64,000 nucleotides of DNA. Origin: Biscogniauxia marginata. Its lineage: Eukaryota > Ascomycota > Sordariomycetes > Xylariales > Xylariaceae. Made by a program: the position numbers and the translations under genes. The first letter of the stretch is position 1. The number at the start of each line of letters is the position of its first letter. The notes below the pieces were generated by a model. The model did not search any database. It worked only from the letters and a program-made list of their open reading frames with translations, and was not told the origin of the DNA. Location: contig MU404065.1 of the NCBI GenBank assembly GCA_022695795.1, positions 124,001 to 188,000 on the forward strand, written 5' to 3'. Below are positions 32,331 to 43,699 of the stretch, piece by piece.

Positions 32331-34589
32331 GGTATAGAATGATATCTGTCTTACTCTGGAGAGGTGATATCCCTCGATTTACCATCAGGAATCGTGGTGA
32401 TAGCGCTGCCATAACTCGCGGGAAATCCCGGAGGGGAATTGTTGGCCCCAATTAGCCTGTGTCAACCAGTTCGACTGAGTTCACGATCAGAAGTGCCCAG
32501 CATGTAGGTCGAAAGGAAGCAAGAGACTTGAATTGGAGCAGTAGATATACTAACAGGGTCGACTTTCGGGACGTTATCGTGAGGAAAAAAAAACCTACAT
32601 TAAAAGGTATTCGGTTTAAAGGTATAAACTGTAAGTGGGTCGCGCCCAGAAAAAAAGAAGTGGGTGGAAGATCTTTACGCGTGAAAGCGTGTACCGCAGT
32701 TCGAGCTGTACCTCTAATTTGGGTGGGACACTTAGTTACACAATGTTTAATATTAAAACATTATAAGCAACTCAACTTATTAAGTTAAAAGGTACCTACT
32801 TATAAACAAATAATTATAATGCCACTTTTATATTTTATCTTATTTTATTATTTAAAATATTTATTTAAATAAATAAATATAATAAAGTAATTAATATATT
32901 ATAAAGTTACTTTTTATTATTAGTTATAATAACAATTAAATATCTTTTAATAATTATATTAAAACGTTATCCCTTTTTATTATATAGTTTAAATGAGTTA
33001 TTTCTTTAAATAACAATACTTAAAATCAATGGTGTACATAGTGATCCATTTTTCATTTTGTTGCATGTACTTGATCGCCTCGCTGGTGATGAATTGATGA
33101 CATTTACGATATTGTGGCTCTTGCCGGCCGAGGATTATGGCGATGAAGAGAAAGAGTTGTACAAGATTTAATCCGCGGGCGAAGGAGCTCTTTGCACAAT
33201 AACTATGTTATTCCTCGTTCTTACGGTAGATATGCTTCGTGGAAATATTGCTTAGGCGACTCTCTCGTCTCGCCAGGATGAAGTAGTTGAATCTTGACTA
33301 TCAGACTTCACTAATACACGAGGAATTGAAAACAGGAGGCTTAACAGGAATTAGAGCCATCTTCAGAACTCATAGGGTGGTATGCTTTAGGATTACGCAT
33401 ATGGCGCTTCTCTTAATAGACTATGTAATGCCATCTGCTATCTGCTTCGTTTCAATACCTTTGTGGCTCTTGGGGACATTATGCATTTTCTTTAGAGACA
33501 CGATCTCACAGGGAAACGAAAGTGTCAGAAACTCCATACAGCGCCTTAAGCGTAACACTTCTTTTCATCTCGGAAATTGTCTTCTAGGGATTAGACAGCT
33601 AAAGTGTTTGCTATGCTTGTAAACATAAGTCTTAGTTCATGTCTTGTGAGCTTCCTCTACTAGGGCTTCTCCTTAAAACCAATGCTTCTATGGCGGTAAA
33701 AAGCCACGTCTCCCATGATTTTGAAAATCCCTACGTTTGCTGCATTCATAGCCCTGTCTAGGTTTATGCAAGACGACTCGTCTAGTATGGAATAAGCAGG
33801 TAACTCTTGGGGGCGTGTGCTAGACACAATCTTCATGCATGTGCGACTAACAATAAATCTCTCCACCATGATTTGTTAATGTTTGCTTGATGTTAACAAC
33901 GCGTACATTTCTCCCAAATGACGATCATATCTTACCGGTTTTACAGTTTGTAACACTATCCCCGATGCCCTTCACGTGTTTGTCAGTTTCCCAACTACCT
34001 AGTTATTTCGGGGAACGAAGATTTAGCTTTTAACTCGTATGTTATCTTGATCTGATTTTGCGTTTAATAACCCTGGTGCACAGCTTTAATATGGCTATAT
34101 CGACGTTGATGTTGTTTTGGTTGTTATAAGATACGTGGCTGCAATATCCGTACCTTACGTAGGCTAACCAGGCAAGTTTTACTACCGGGACATCCCAACT
34201 CGCTAATATACACGATGTAGCACTTTTGGATCACAGGTTACCGCATTCGTCTGTAACCTTTAAAGAATTATCTAGGACCCCTTATTGCTAGAGTGTCAGA
34301 CTGCTATGGGGGTTTCTGTTCGATCTTAAGGGTACTCCATCTACGCCACTAGCAAGACCAAGTGAAGTATCGTAAGTACTAGTCGTCCTCTCACTTTGAA
34401 TATGTTTTGTGGTTAGACAAGGCCTTCACAGGCCCTTTTTCAACTCTATTAACGCATTAAAAGGTAACTTACTACTACTCACAATTTGGCCCTTAAGCCA
34501 ATGAGCCTATATAGAAATAGGAGCTTACGAGTAGATACTTACAATAATGATAAGCCCATAAAGTTATATATCTACTTGGCTATTTAGAA
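32331..34589. other. Gene-free stretch with AT island 2
   Basis: No supported gene. Minus-strand open frames near 33660-33869 read like protein (CMKIVSSTRPQELPAYSILD) and may be relics, but I do not recognise a family. Confidence 0.4.
32745..33030. repeat. AT island 2 (probable RIP-degraded repeat)
   Basis: About 280 nt of near-pure A/T with abundant TpA, 2.5 kb from AT island 1 and on the other side of the PP2C gene. Shared words suggest both derive from one repeat family. Confidence 0.6.
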
Positions 34590-35612
34590 GTTCCCGATGT
34601 GTATAATATATTCAACATTCTCGGCAAGTGTGTTCACCGTCGAAAGCGAAAGATGATAGGACAGGCACTTACAGAGCGTTCAATAAGACAATTGGAACGA
34701 ATCATCACCAAACAAGTCAATATATTACTCGAGGAAATTATATCCCATAACTCCTGACCTGTTGACATGACGATGATGCTCAAGCGTTTCAGTATGAATG
34801 TTATTGCTATGCTTGCCTTTGGCTATCCAATGAAGTTGCAAACTGACACGAAATTGCGGTATACACTCAAAAGGGTTGTTGCCGGCTATTACATGAGTCA
34901 CTGTTTGATGAAGTTCCTGGCTTTCGGAAAACCCTGGTTCATGCTGCTTCTTACCTACTTTCCACGACAGGGATCTTTGTGTCTTTTGGAGACCATGATC
35001 AACGCTCGCCTCGCTGAGGATAAATATGCTCAACCCGACCTTTACTCGGCTGTCATAGATCAACTGTCTATAGACACCGCTGATGCTGTTTGTCTAAGTG
35101 AGCTTCGGCCAGAACCATACTGGACACTGGTGATGGAAATCCGCTCTGCATTTACCAGCAGCGGTGAAATCCGCGGCGGTCCGCAGCTGTCACACGGAGG
35201 GACACCTGTAGACGCTGCCAAGACCCGTTAGTCATGAGACAAGCTGTTATTGGAGATATATACTGACGTTGGATCTATTGGTACTTACATGCATAGAATG
35301 AGGTAAGCCCCAGGCAGGTAGATTAGGTATAAAAAGGCATAAAAATTCCTGGGGACCTCCTGAATAAACTTAGACTCCGAAGTCCCTTGAGACCAAAGAG
35401 AATTATTAGTTGAAATTGAACTATTGTTCTAAGTCCATTATCCCTTGTCACAGCAGCTTTTCGGTTGCCGGTACCTGCTTGCCTGCATCGACGAGACTCT
35501 ACGCATGTCGCCACCTGTGGGAGGTACGCTGTGGCGCGAGCTAGATTCCGAGGACGAGACTAGACGGAGTGAGTTGCATGACGCCTTAATCCATCCCTGG
35601 ACCATCTGTCAT
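34590..35612 (+). pseudogene. Cytochrome P450 pseudogene
   Basis: A degraded fungal microsomal-type P450. One frame runs from 34590 to 35229 with a single internal TGA (34755-34757) and reads like the middle of a P450: EVPDVYNIFNILGKCVHRRK, ALTERSIRQLERI, MTMMLKRFSMNVIAMLAFGY and EIRSAFTSSGEIRGGPQL. The oxygen-binding I-helix is missing: sequence jumps from a helix-H-like segment to the EIRS region. After a gap of about 250 nt, the K-helix block appears at about 35460 ([17 protein letters not shown], with ExxR as ETLR) and ends at GGTLWREL. No heme-binding Cys loop follows. Stop codon, internal deletion, insertion and missing C-terminus make a functional product very unlikely. Confidence 0.88.
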
Positions 35613-36856
35613 AGAATGTTTTGGCACTCTAGTTACCCTAAAAAATGTGCCTTCATTCGAAATTACGAAGGCTGTACTTGACTCGGCATAACCCTAACTC
35701 AAAGCAGAACTTGAAAGAAGTTACGAATATTTCCATACCACTTGCTAGGTCTAAGTCAATCTACGATATTTCCTTATAAGCTTGAGAAGACGGTATCATC
35801 TCAGTGATATATCCTTTGAAATACTGCGGCTTGGTCTATGTAAGGGTACGGTATGTAACTTGTTGTTGTGCTAGAGAGGAAAGCTACTCTCTAGATCCAC
35901 TACCACTATCCTAGTACTATAAACATGCTAAAGCACGGGCCACCTGTCCGTGACAGTCTACTTTACAGTTGGTAGCTACCGTAGGTGCTAGGGAATGCAA
36001 TTGTGTGTAAACCGCAGCCTAGAATTTAGGATTGTAAAGGGCTATAACAACACGGGTTGTTTTAGTATAAACCCGGAAGTCAAGAAGCTGGATCTCGACA
36101 GCCATATAACTAATAGATCTAAGTCTACCTGTGTACGCATGGCGTAATACCCACTTCAAGTAGAATACTTAACTCAGTATTAAAGTCACGGGTCCCACGG
36201 TAGTTAGGTCGTGGAAGCTATTTACTGAAGCCATTTAATGCCCCGGCAACTATGTGCTACCCGCGAGGGGCATAACAACAACAGGGGTTTCTCATGTAGT
36301 TGTAATGATCTCTGTCTTTTCCCTCTCCATCTTACGATAGTACCTAATTCGATGAAAGGACATTTCTAGAGCCTCGACTCGGGGCAAATCACATAGCAAC
36401 CTTGACAACTCTCAATATAGCTAGGTACAGTGTTTTATGTGGCAAGAGAGGAAACCAGGTCCACTATTGGAATAGGTATGTACCAGGTAGGTAGTGTTCC
36501 ATTCATTGGAGCGTGCGCCACAACTCTTACTGTCGTGGCCGCTCGAGCCACTTTCCCTTTCGATCTAGCGGAGGCAATTACGGGCCGAGATGATTGAATA
36601 ATTGAAAACATGTGATTGGCGCGGAGCCAGCCCACCATAACCGAGGGATCAAGCCGGGTCGGGAATTTGGAGGTCTCGATGATGAAGACATTCTTGACGT
36701 GATCGCCACGACCTTCTTTGTCCTAGCATAAAACCCTATTTGGCAGTCCATATTACCTTACCGCCGGGAATTCGGTCTTGGAGCAGTGCTTTTCCATCAA
36801 TTGCTTCGTCTGAAGGCAACGAGGAGAATCAATCAACCAAGATCGGAACACTTACA
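35613..36856. other. Gene-free stretch; promoter side of SDH2
   Basis: No supported gene. A reverse CCAAT (GATTGGC at about 36613-36619) lies ~240 nt upstream of the SDH2 start. CCAAT-binding HAP-type regulators control respiratory genes in fungi, so this is a possible control site. Confidence 0.4.
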
Positions 36857-37807
36857 ATGGCAGCTCTCCGCTCTACCTCGTCCCGCCTGCTCGCCGCGGC
36901 ATCGCGATCCGCCGCTGGCCCGACAATGTTCGCACGCACCATGGCCTCCGTAGGCAGCGCAACGGTCGAGGCCAACCCCAAAGGCAGCGCCGACAGCCGC
37001 ATGAAATCTTTCCAGATCTATCGCTGGAACCCGGACACCCCGACCGAGAAGCCCCGGATGCAGACGTACACGCTTGATCTGAACAAGACCGGGCCCATGG
37101 TTCTCGACGCCTTGGTGAGGATCAAGAACGAGTTGGATCCGACTCTGACTTTCCGCCGGAGCTGCAGGGAGGGCATATGTGGCAGTTGTGCCATGAACAT
37201 CAACGGGACGAATACGCTGGCTTGCTTGTGTAAGTCGAGCACACGAGCAGTTATTAGGCCTCACTAATTCCATTCTCTCCAGGCCGCATTCCTACAGACA
37301 CTAGCACTCAACTGAAAATATACCCTCTTCCTCATACCTATGTTGTCAAGGACTTAGTGCCAGACTTGACATACTTCTACAAGCAATACAAATCCATCAA
37401 GCCATACCTGCAGAGAGATACCCCCGCCCCAGATGTACGCCCTGCTCTCCAAAGGTGTCGCATCATACGCTAACATTGACGAACAGGGTAAAGAATATCG
37501 TCAGAGCAAGGCCGACCGTAAAAAGCTTGACGGTCTGTATGAGTGCATCCTGTGCGCCTGCTGCTCGACCTCGTGTCCGTCGTATTGGTGGAACGCCGAG
37601 GAGTACCTGGGGCCTGCCATTCTCCTACAGTCATACCGATGGCTTGCCGACTCTCGAGACGAGAAGAAGGCCGAGCGCAAAGCCGCTCTGGATAACTCGA
37701 TGAGTCTGTACAGGTGTCACACCATCCTGAACTGCACGCGAACCTGTCCGAAGGGTCTCAACCCCGGTCTTGCCATCGCGGAGATAAAGAAGGCGATGGC
37801 TTTCTAG
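36857..37807 (+). CDS. sdh2: Succinate dehydrogenase iron-sulfur subunit, mitochondrial
   Basis: Complex II subunit carrying three Fe-S clusters between the flavin subunit and ubiquinone. Exons are 36857-37229, 37283-37434 and 37487-37807, giving 281 aa. The start [20 protein letters not shown] is a typical mitochondrial presequence; longer upstream open frame lacks one. The [2Fe-2S] ligands lie in [16 protein letters not shown] (~100-115) plus the later Cys of LACLCRIP, completed across intron 1. [4Fe-4S] ligands are in [16 protein letters not shown] (~196) and [3Fe-4S] ligands in [17 protein letters not shown] (~252), so all cluster cysteines are intact. Ends normally at [10 protein letters not shown]. 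The [11 protein letters not shown] and CHTILN blocks are the regions where SDHI-fungicide resistance changes are known in this family; the usual His (CHTILN) and Pro (SCP) are present. Confidence 0.97.
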
Positions 37808-38194
37808 GTCGGCGGGCAGGCAGGCCCGGGAGTGGGGTGATGATGGCCTGTGAGATGAGAGTTGTTGGCCGAGACTACTGTACAAAGTTTCAACGAGTTA
37901 TGTTTGCCACTGGCAGTCTGTCCTGGATGGGGTCCTATCTATACCTTAAGCCGTGTTCTTTTATCCTAGAGCATGGTTGGAGTTGAGTTGAAATTGAATA
38001 CAAACAAACAGCTGTAAAATCTATAACGTGTTTTTCTTTGTTAATCAGTAATCGTCATTACTGTTTCCACATGCGCTATTTGGCGATGCGTGGCCGAGCG
38101 GCCGGTGATGAAATTCAAAATGACAAAAATGGTCCCCCTCTCTATCCTCCCCTAACACCTTGGCCCCCTAGCCCCCTTTTCCCCTCCCCTTTCC
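37808..38194. other. Convergent intergenic region
   Basis: Short 3' flanks of SDH2 and the CCCH protein with a C/T-rich tract (~38130-38200). Nothing else seen. Confidence 0.5.
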
Positions 38195-40033
38195 TCAAAC
38201 ACAAATCGGTGATTTGTTCGCCATGAAAGTCTGAGCCTCCTCTTGTTCGCGCGCCTTCATCGCTAAAAAATTGCGGTGATAATCGGCACGCTGTTGCCAT
38301 TCAGTAGTGTTCGCCGGTTGCTTCTGCGGTTGCTTCTGCGGTTGTCTCTGCGGTTGTCTCTGTGGTTGTGGTTGCCTCGGCGGTTCCCTGCCGACGACAC
38401 CGTGCGCCCCGTTTCTGTCGGCCTCCGTTGCCCCGTTGTTGTGATAGTACTGAGCCCCTTGCCCTCCATCCTTCCACCCCTTTTTGTGTCGCTTGTTCTT
38501 CTTCTGGCCGTCTTTCGCCTGGTGTCCATCTATCCAGTCCCGCGCGTCCCGCCCGCCTTCCACGGGCTTGGTCCCGAGGATGCCTCCGCAGTGGAAATTG
38601 GGGTCGAGGTCCGGGGGAGGCACTCCGCCCGCTCTCTCCTTCGCTTCCTCATCTATCCACTCCCATACCGGCCCCGCCGGCCCGGGCATGTTTCTAATCT
38701 CGCACTGCGGCGGGTGTATCCTGATGGTTCCCTTCCAGGGGTTGTTGCGCTCGATGAGCACCTCGATGATGTCGTACATGCCGGGGTTGTAGCGCCGCAG
38801 GTAACCCATGATGTCGCCTTTGCAGAACGTGATGAGGTCGAGAATATGCACCGCGGACTCGTACATCCACTGCGAGTGGTTCACGAGTCCCACCTGGCTC
38901 AGCTCCGACGTCATCGGCACCACGTGCCGGTATTTGCAGTATCCCTTGTACTTACACGCCGCGTGGTGGCACCAGTGGCGGCACAGCTTCACGCAATCGC
39001 ATTCCGGCACGCCGAAGAAGCAGAGCTCGTTCCATGCGTCTTCCGCCATGGGCGGTGCTGCAGGCGGGCCCTGCGGGTAAGGGTAGGGCGCCATGACGGG
39101 GACTGGGCCGCTCTCTGGATAGAAGGGCCATTTTGGGTAATAGGAGGGGTGGACCGGATACCCGCTGCTATAGTAGAATGGCGATGGTTGCATCGGTACT
39201 GCCCCCAGGGGTTGCGGCGGCGGCGGCGGTATTCGATAGGCGTTCCCGCGTGGTGCGCTCTCGGGGATGGAGGCGCTCGGCAGGTTTGGGTGCAGACCCA
39301 TCGGGTTTACGGGGATATAGTCACCATTATGATAACCATGGTGATAATAGTAGCTGTATGTGTCGTTGCTGCTATGGTTTGGACCTCCGTCGCGGCTCTC
39401 GGGAGTATATCTAAGTCCTAAGCTCTGCATTTTCGTCGTGAAGGGCTTTGCGGAGGGGTTCAAACGAGATTTCGGTATACTTGGGTTCCGTCTCGGGCCA
39501 GCCGGTGGAATAGACGGCGGAGAAGGAGAAGAAATATTTACAAGCTTGCTGGCATTATTATTGTTACCGTTTACCCGGAGGTACTGCTGTTGCGGCTGCT
39601 GTTGCGGGCTTTCGTGCGTAGTTGCAGGTGTTGCCGCCGTTGCCGCGGAAGTGGACGAAGAAGGGGAAGGGGCAGGCGGACCAGGAGTAGGAGGCCAGAC
39701 CAAGAAATCTAGTGCTTCGGAGTTATTTGTCGTGGATCTCTTGTCTTCGAGATTCGCCGTCTGCTTGGCCGCCAACTTCCGCTGCCTCCTCGGGAATGCC
39801 AGCTGGCCGTCCAAGCTCGAGGCTCTCTTACGCCGGGGATTCTGCTCTTCGTTCATGGTTGAACTCGTTTCTTTATCTTCCTCTTCCTCTTTACAGGTAT
39901 CATCTTTACAAACGCCTGCAGGGCACTTCGGGTAAAAATGTTCCATGCTGACTGAAGTCATTCCAGAAAGAAACACAGGATCATCGGAAATTCCGCAACG
40001 TATTGTCTTGCTCAGAGGTTCGTGTAGTTCCAT
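38195..40033 (-). CDS. CCCH zinc-finger, proline-rich hypothetical protein
   Basis: Intronless 612-aa protein. The N-terminal ~300 residues are low complexity (Glu-rich patch, Ser/Ala/Pro tracts, Asn run, then Pro/Tyr-rich). A compact Cys/His core follows at about 335-370: FFGVPECDCVKLCRHW, then WCHHAACKYKGYCKYRH. The latter fits a CCCH finger (C-x4-C-x5-C-x3-H), a fold that usually binds RNA. The next ~130 residues look folded (SQWMYESAVHILDLITFCKG, RRYNPGMYDIIEVL, GTIRIHPPQCEIRNMPG). The tail is Lys/Gly-rich and contains RQPQ/KQPQ repeats encoded by a 12-bp minisatellite. I do not recognise a named orthologue. An RNA-related role is inferred from the finger and the disordered flanks. Confidence 0.72.
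   Translation of the reverse strand: MELHEPLSKTIRCGISDDPVFLSGMTSVSMEHFYPKCPAGVCKDDTCKEEEEDKETSSTMNEEQNPRRKRASSLDGQLAFPRRQRKLAAKQTANLEDKRSTTNNSEALDFLVWPPTPGPPAPSPSSSTSAATAATPATTHESPQQQPQQQYLRVNGNNNNASKLVNISSPSPPSIPPAGPRRNPSIPKSRLNPSAKPFTTKMQSLGLRYTPESRDGGPNHSSNDTYSYYYHHGYHNGDYIPVNPMGLHPNLPSASIPESAPRGNAYRIPPPPPQPLGAVPMQPSPFYYSSGYPVHPSYYPKWPFYPESGPVPVMAPYPYPQGPPAAPPMAEDAWNELCFFGVPECDCVKLCRHWCHHAACKYKGYCKYRHVVPMTSELSQVGLVNHSQWMYESAVHILDLITFCKGDIMGYLRRYNPGMYDIIEVLIERNNPWKGTIRIHPPQCEIRNMPGPAGPVWEWIDEEAKERAGGVPPPDLDPNFHCGGILGTKPVEGGRDARDWIDGHQAKDGQKKNKRHKKGWKDGGQGAQYYHNNGATEADRNGAHGVVGREPPRQPQPQRQPQRQPQKQPQKQPANTTEWQQRADYHRNFLAMKAREQEEAQTFMANKSPICV
38313..38370. repeat. 12-bp minisatellite within the CCCH gene
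   Basis: Four to five tandem 12-nt units of the type CGGTTGCTTCTG/CGGTTGTCTCTG; in the coding frame of the minus strand they give QPQK or QPQR repeats. Confidence 0.85.
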
Positions 40034-40451
40034 GAGACTCTATAAATGAAATGTAGATAATCTATATCGCGTGCATGGGGGATATGGTGAATTATATTAT
40101 ATCGGTTTGTCGTCGGTTTTGTTGTTGGTTGTTGGTTGTCTCCTGTGTGTTATTGCTAGAGAGGTATGTGTTTTCCGTTTGCAAAGTAAGTTCTACAATC
40201 AACCAACGAGAAACGAAAAGACTGTTGCAATATTCTGAATAAAAAGGCGTAAGTTGAGTCTATAGTAAGAAGAGTTCCCGGGAGTTGATGGTTCTAGTTC
40301 TACTAGAGATGGTTTTTGGGCTGTTGGGAGGCTGTATTTAGTAAGGGAAACTAAAAAGTCGAAAGGGGAACAACGCAGTTCTAGCTTTTATGTTTGCTAA
40401 ATGTTTTAACTTGTTGTCAAATGACCTGTGTAGCAAGTAAGTCATGTGCTC
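40034..40451. other. Intergenic region
   Basis: Upstream of the CCCH gene and downstream of tubulin cofactor E. No gene seen. Confidence 0.5.
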
Positions 40452-42309
40452 TTACCGGACTTCAACTCTTATCTTTGCCTCTAGGCCATCAACGCAGAAC
40501 CCAAGCTGCCGTGGCCCGTCCTGCAGTTCTACCTCTCGCTTTACCCACTTCCCAGCTCTACCTCCTAGTCCGATCTCCTCGTTCAGGTCTGTAATATTCT
40601 TTGTGTTTTCAATCATTGCTTCTTGTTTTTCGTCTTCTTCCTCGCTACTGTCTTCAACTTCCTCGTCAAACCCAGCAACAGGGTCCCACTCCCCCGTTTC
40701 CCATGTCAGGCGGAGACTCAGTGGTCTAACGCCGAATAGCTTGCCAGCGATCCCCTTTACCGCATAAATATCGAAACTCCTAGGGATCTTTGTGGTTCGG
40801 TCGATAGTCTCCCTCTGTTTAGCAGGATGGAAGATAAACTGTACAGCCACAAGTCTCGCCTCGAGAAATGCCGGGTTAACTTGTTTCAGACGGTTCACAA
40901 CCGGCGGTCCATACAGTTCACACAGTTCTGCGTATCGCTTATGATGCTTGATGACGTCTGCCTCTTCTGCCTCTGGTACAGCTGCAAGGTGTTTGCCGAT
41001 GCGGGTGAGGTAGAACATCTCAGCATCCTGGCGGTCAGACTGGGAAATCGAGCCGAAGTTCAGAGCCTTGATGCTCGCCAAGCGGCCTATGGTGAACATA
41101 TATGCCTCTTCTGTGATATTCTTGGTGTTAACTGTGTGCTCGGGATCTGGGTTGTCATATATAGGGTTGTGGGCGAAGCGCAGGGAGATCAAGCCAGGGA
41201 AACACAGGGGGAGATCATCAATAAAATCCCAGGCTGAGACTTTATTGTAGGACATGTCAAGGTACTGTAGACTTGGTGAAACTACCGGTAGTTCGTCCGA
41301 TGAGTTTCGCCTGATAGTGGCTATGTTGTTGCCCTTGAGGTGCAAGTTACGAAGAGATTTCAACCCTGCCAAGCTGGCGACGTCGGCGATGGTGGTGAAA
41401 TCGTTGAACTCTAAATTTAGAGACGTCAATGTCGATGATAATGTCGAGAACGGCACTGTTGGTAAAGAGGATAGCTGATTTGTGCCAGCAACTAAGCCCG
41501 AGAGGGACGGAAACCTAGTCGCGATGTGACACATTTCCTCCCAACTCATTAGAGTCTCCTCAAGACCTAAATCTTTAATATTTTTGAAGGACTTTTCTGC
41601 CTCGTGGAGATCGTTGTCGTCCAGAATGCTTTGGAACCGGTTGCCACTAGGTTGGTTAGCTCGCCATATCTAACTATCTAAACACACCGGCTCCTTACTT
41701 CAATCGTAAACTTCGGAGGCTAACCAACTCGGAGCAGATGGCTACTACCACGCCAACATTCTGGAAGAGGTTGCGGCTGAGATCTAACTCAAGGAGCTTG
41801 GGGCATGTCTCCGTTATCGAGGCGTCGCCCTCCCTATAAGCCGACGCAATGCACATGCCGTCAAGAACGACATACTTCAGCTCAGAGAGCTGGGCTTGTT
41901 TCCGGCGGATCTTCTCAAATCCCACCTCCTCTGCCACCTTGCCAGAGAAGCGAATGGCGCTGGAATTAACCAGCTCAGCGGTGTATTTCTCCTGTATTGC
42001 TTGGACAAAACTCCGCGGTGCTTCGGCAGGCCGGGTGGGCCGCACGAAGGAGGCGGCGGTCGGTGACCGGGACTGGCCTGGGAAGTGTCATTTAGTCCAG
42101 TACCAGAGTGTTTGCGCACGCGGTAACGGGGGCTTACAGTTAAAATATCTCACCCCTTTATGAGAACCATCGTGTTTACCTCGTGTTGGGTCGTCCCATT
42201 CGACGCCAAGCCAGCTACCGGATGTGCCAGTTACCTCGCCAATGTATCGAACAGTGCAGACTGCACCATCGTAAGATAGCCGGTCCCCTACTTGGGGCGT
42301 GGTAGCCAT
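40452..42309 (-). CDS. Tubulin-folding cofactor E (TBCE / Pac2-like)
   Basis: Chaperone that binds alpha-tubulin during alpha/beta dimer assembly. Exons in transcript order: 42138-42309, 41699-42077 and 40452-41646, giving 581 aa. The N-terminal CAP-Gly domain (~1-58) has VRYIGEVTGTSGSWLGVEWD and KHDGSHKGVRYFNC, the last residue being completed across intron 1. A leucine-rich repeat block follows (LLELDLSRN, LTSLNLEFNDF, LRNLHLKGNNI, LQYLDMSYNKV, LISLRFAHNPIYDNP). The end is a C-terminal ubiquitin-like region (~490-581), partly acidic (DSSEEEDEKQE). Domain order matches TBCE, while Pac2 of yeast is more divergent. A GTAAGA donor-like site overlaps the stop (VEVR*), so an additional short 3' exon cannot be fully excluded. 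Confidence 0.93.
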
Positions 42310-42637
42310 GACTTGCTTCGATCCGACTGCTATGGACTCATAGGAGGAAATTGGAGGGTTTGAAACGGATGAATTCGGTTTCTAAATTCTCTGAAGGTAA
42401 ATTGCATAGGGGTAGAAGAGGTTAGAGCAATGTTAGGCACCTGCATCATGTTTTGCTGTGACCAATTATTCGTTCTTGTTACTCGTTCCCGTTACCCCGT
42501 AACATCGTTTCCTACGGCACTTCCTACATAATACTTGTATCCATCCCTACTTTTTATACACTCGCTGTTTTAGCTTAGCTATATAAATTGATGTTTACAT
42601 ATCCTTTTTATAGATTAAAAAGGTGCACGAAAATTGC
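42310..42637. other. Intergenic region
   Basis: Promoter side of cofactor E and 3' flank of the MaoC hydratase. No gene seen. Confidence 0.5.
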
Positions 42638-43699
42638 TTATAGCTTGCTCTTAGACTCTCCCACGACCTTCATCAAGGCGCGCCCGTTACTCAAGCAGAC
42701 CTTACCACCCGCAACCTTGGTCACGAACCGAATCTCCTCCCATTCGCCCTTCATCTCACCTGTCCGCCATACGGAAGTGACAAGCTTGTCTCCCGGCTTG
42801 ACTGGGCTGGCGAACCGAGCCTGGAACTCCTTGATGTTGGCGGGATCGCTGCCACCGAGTTTCTGTAGTAGGCCGTGGGCAGTAGAGTTGAACGCGTGCA
42901 GGCCGTGGGTGATGGTGCCACCAAATCCCATTTTCTTGCCAGGCTCCGGGTGAGCGTGTAGCGGGTTGTAGTCGCCATTCAGGCGGTACAGCAGCGCCGT
43001 CTGCCTGTTGGTCTGCTCTTCAAATTCCACGTCTGGCTGCTTGCCCTGGGGAGGGGGGAAGTTCTCGGTCGCTGGCCCCTTCGGACCGCCCCAGTTGCCC
43101 TGAGCGACGTAGAAAGAGCTGCCGATGGCACGAGTGTAGACCTCTCCCGTCTCCGCATCCACCAAGTCTTGTTGGATTTCAACAACGGTGCCCGGCCGAC
43201 CCTTATCATAGACGCCTAGAACCTTGCTTCGGATCTCGAACTTCCTGCCGGCCGATGTAGTGGGGAGGGGCTTGAGGAACTGGATTAGTCGCTGGCCATC
43301 GACAACTCGTCGCGCATCGAATTCAGGCACGCCGGGGATCTGGGTCGCTTTCTGGGATGCATAGAAATCGATGACCTCTTGGGAGTTCTTCTTGAAAGCT
43401 ACGGCGTTGTTAGCTTGCGCAGGGCTTGCGCATAGCCTTACCTAGCGAATAGGCGAAGGGGTTTATCGGGGCGCATCTTACGGAGGACGATCGGATAAGT
43501 CGGGAAGACTGCAAAGTTAGGGTCAAGTTCCTGTAGTCAAGTCAGTAAGAATGCTACGACAATAAAGTGTGATACGAACGTAGAGAAAGTGAAGCTCGTC
43601 GGCTGTACAGCCTATGGTGTTGGCAAAGAGCAAGACATCGCGCTTCAGCCACGACACCTCGGTGGGAGGGTATTCGAAACCAGCTCCGGGGCTACTCAT
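42638..43699 (-). CDS. Peroxisomal MaoC-like enoyl-CoA hydratase (hydratase 2)
   Basis: Expected to hydrate trans-2-enoyl-CoA to the (R)-3-hydroxyacyl-CoA in peroxisomal beta-oxidation or related thioester chemistry. Exons: 43580-43699, 43482-43530 and 42638-43398, giving 309 aa. The N-terminal hot-dog half begins MSSPGAGFEYPPTEVSWLKR and has the family-like DELHFLYELDPNFAVFPTYP across intron 1 and VLPFKKNSQEVIDFYA across intron 2. The second hot-dog carries the hydratase-2 motif YRLNGDYNPLHAHPE (catalytic Asp and His, ~190-205) and GFGGTITHGLHAF. The protein ends SKSKL, giving a perfect PTS1 (SKL). Stand-alone hydratases of this double-hot-dog form are common in filamentous fungi beside the multifunctional Fox2. 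Within intron 2, reading on from exon 2 meets a stop, supporting the splice choice. Confidence 0.92.

Noticed and set aside
33660..33869. Minus-strand 69-codon ORF between AT island 2 and the P450 relic
   Set aside because: Reads like protein but flanking frames are closed and I recognise no family, so it is not called as a gene.
38276..39421. 381-codon plus-strand ORF opposite the CCCH gene
   Set aside because: Antisense shadow of a proline-rich repetitive coding region; no motif.
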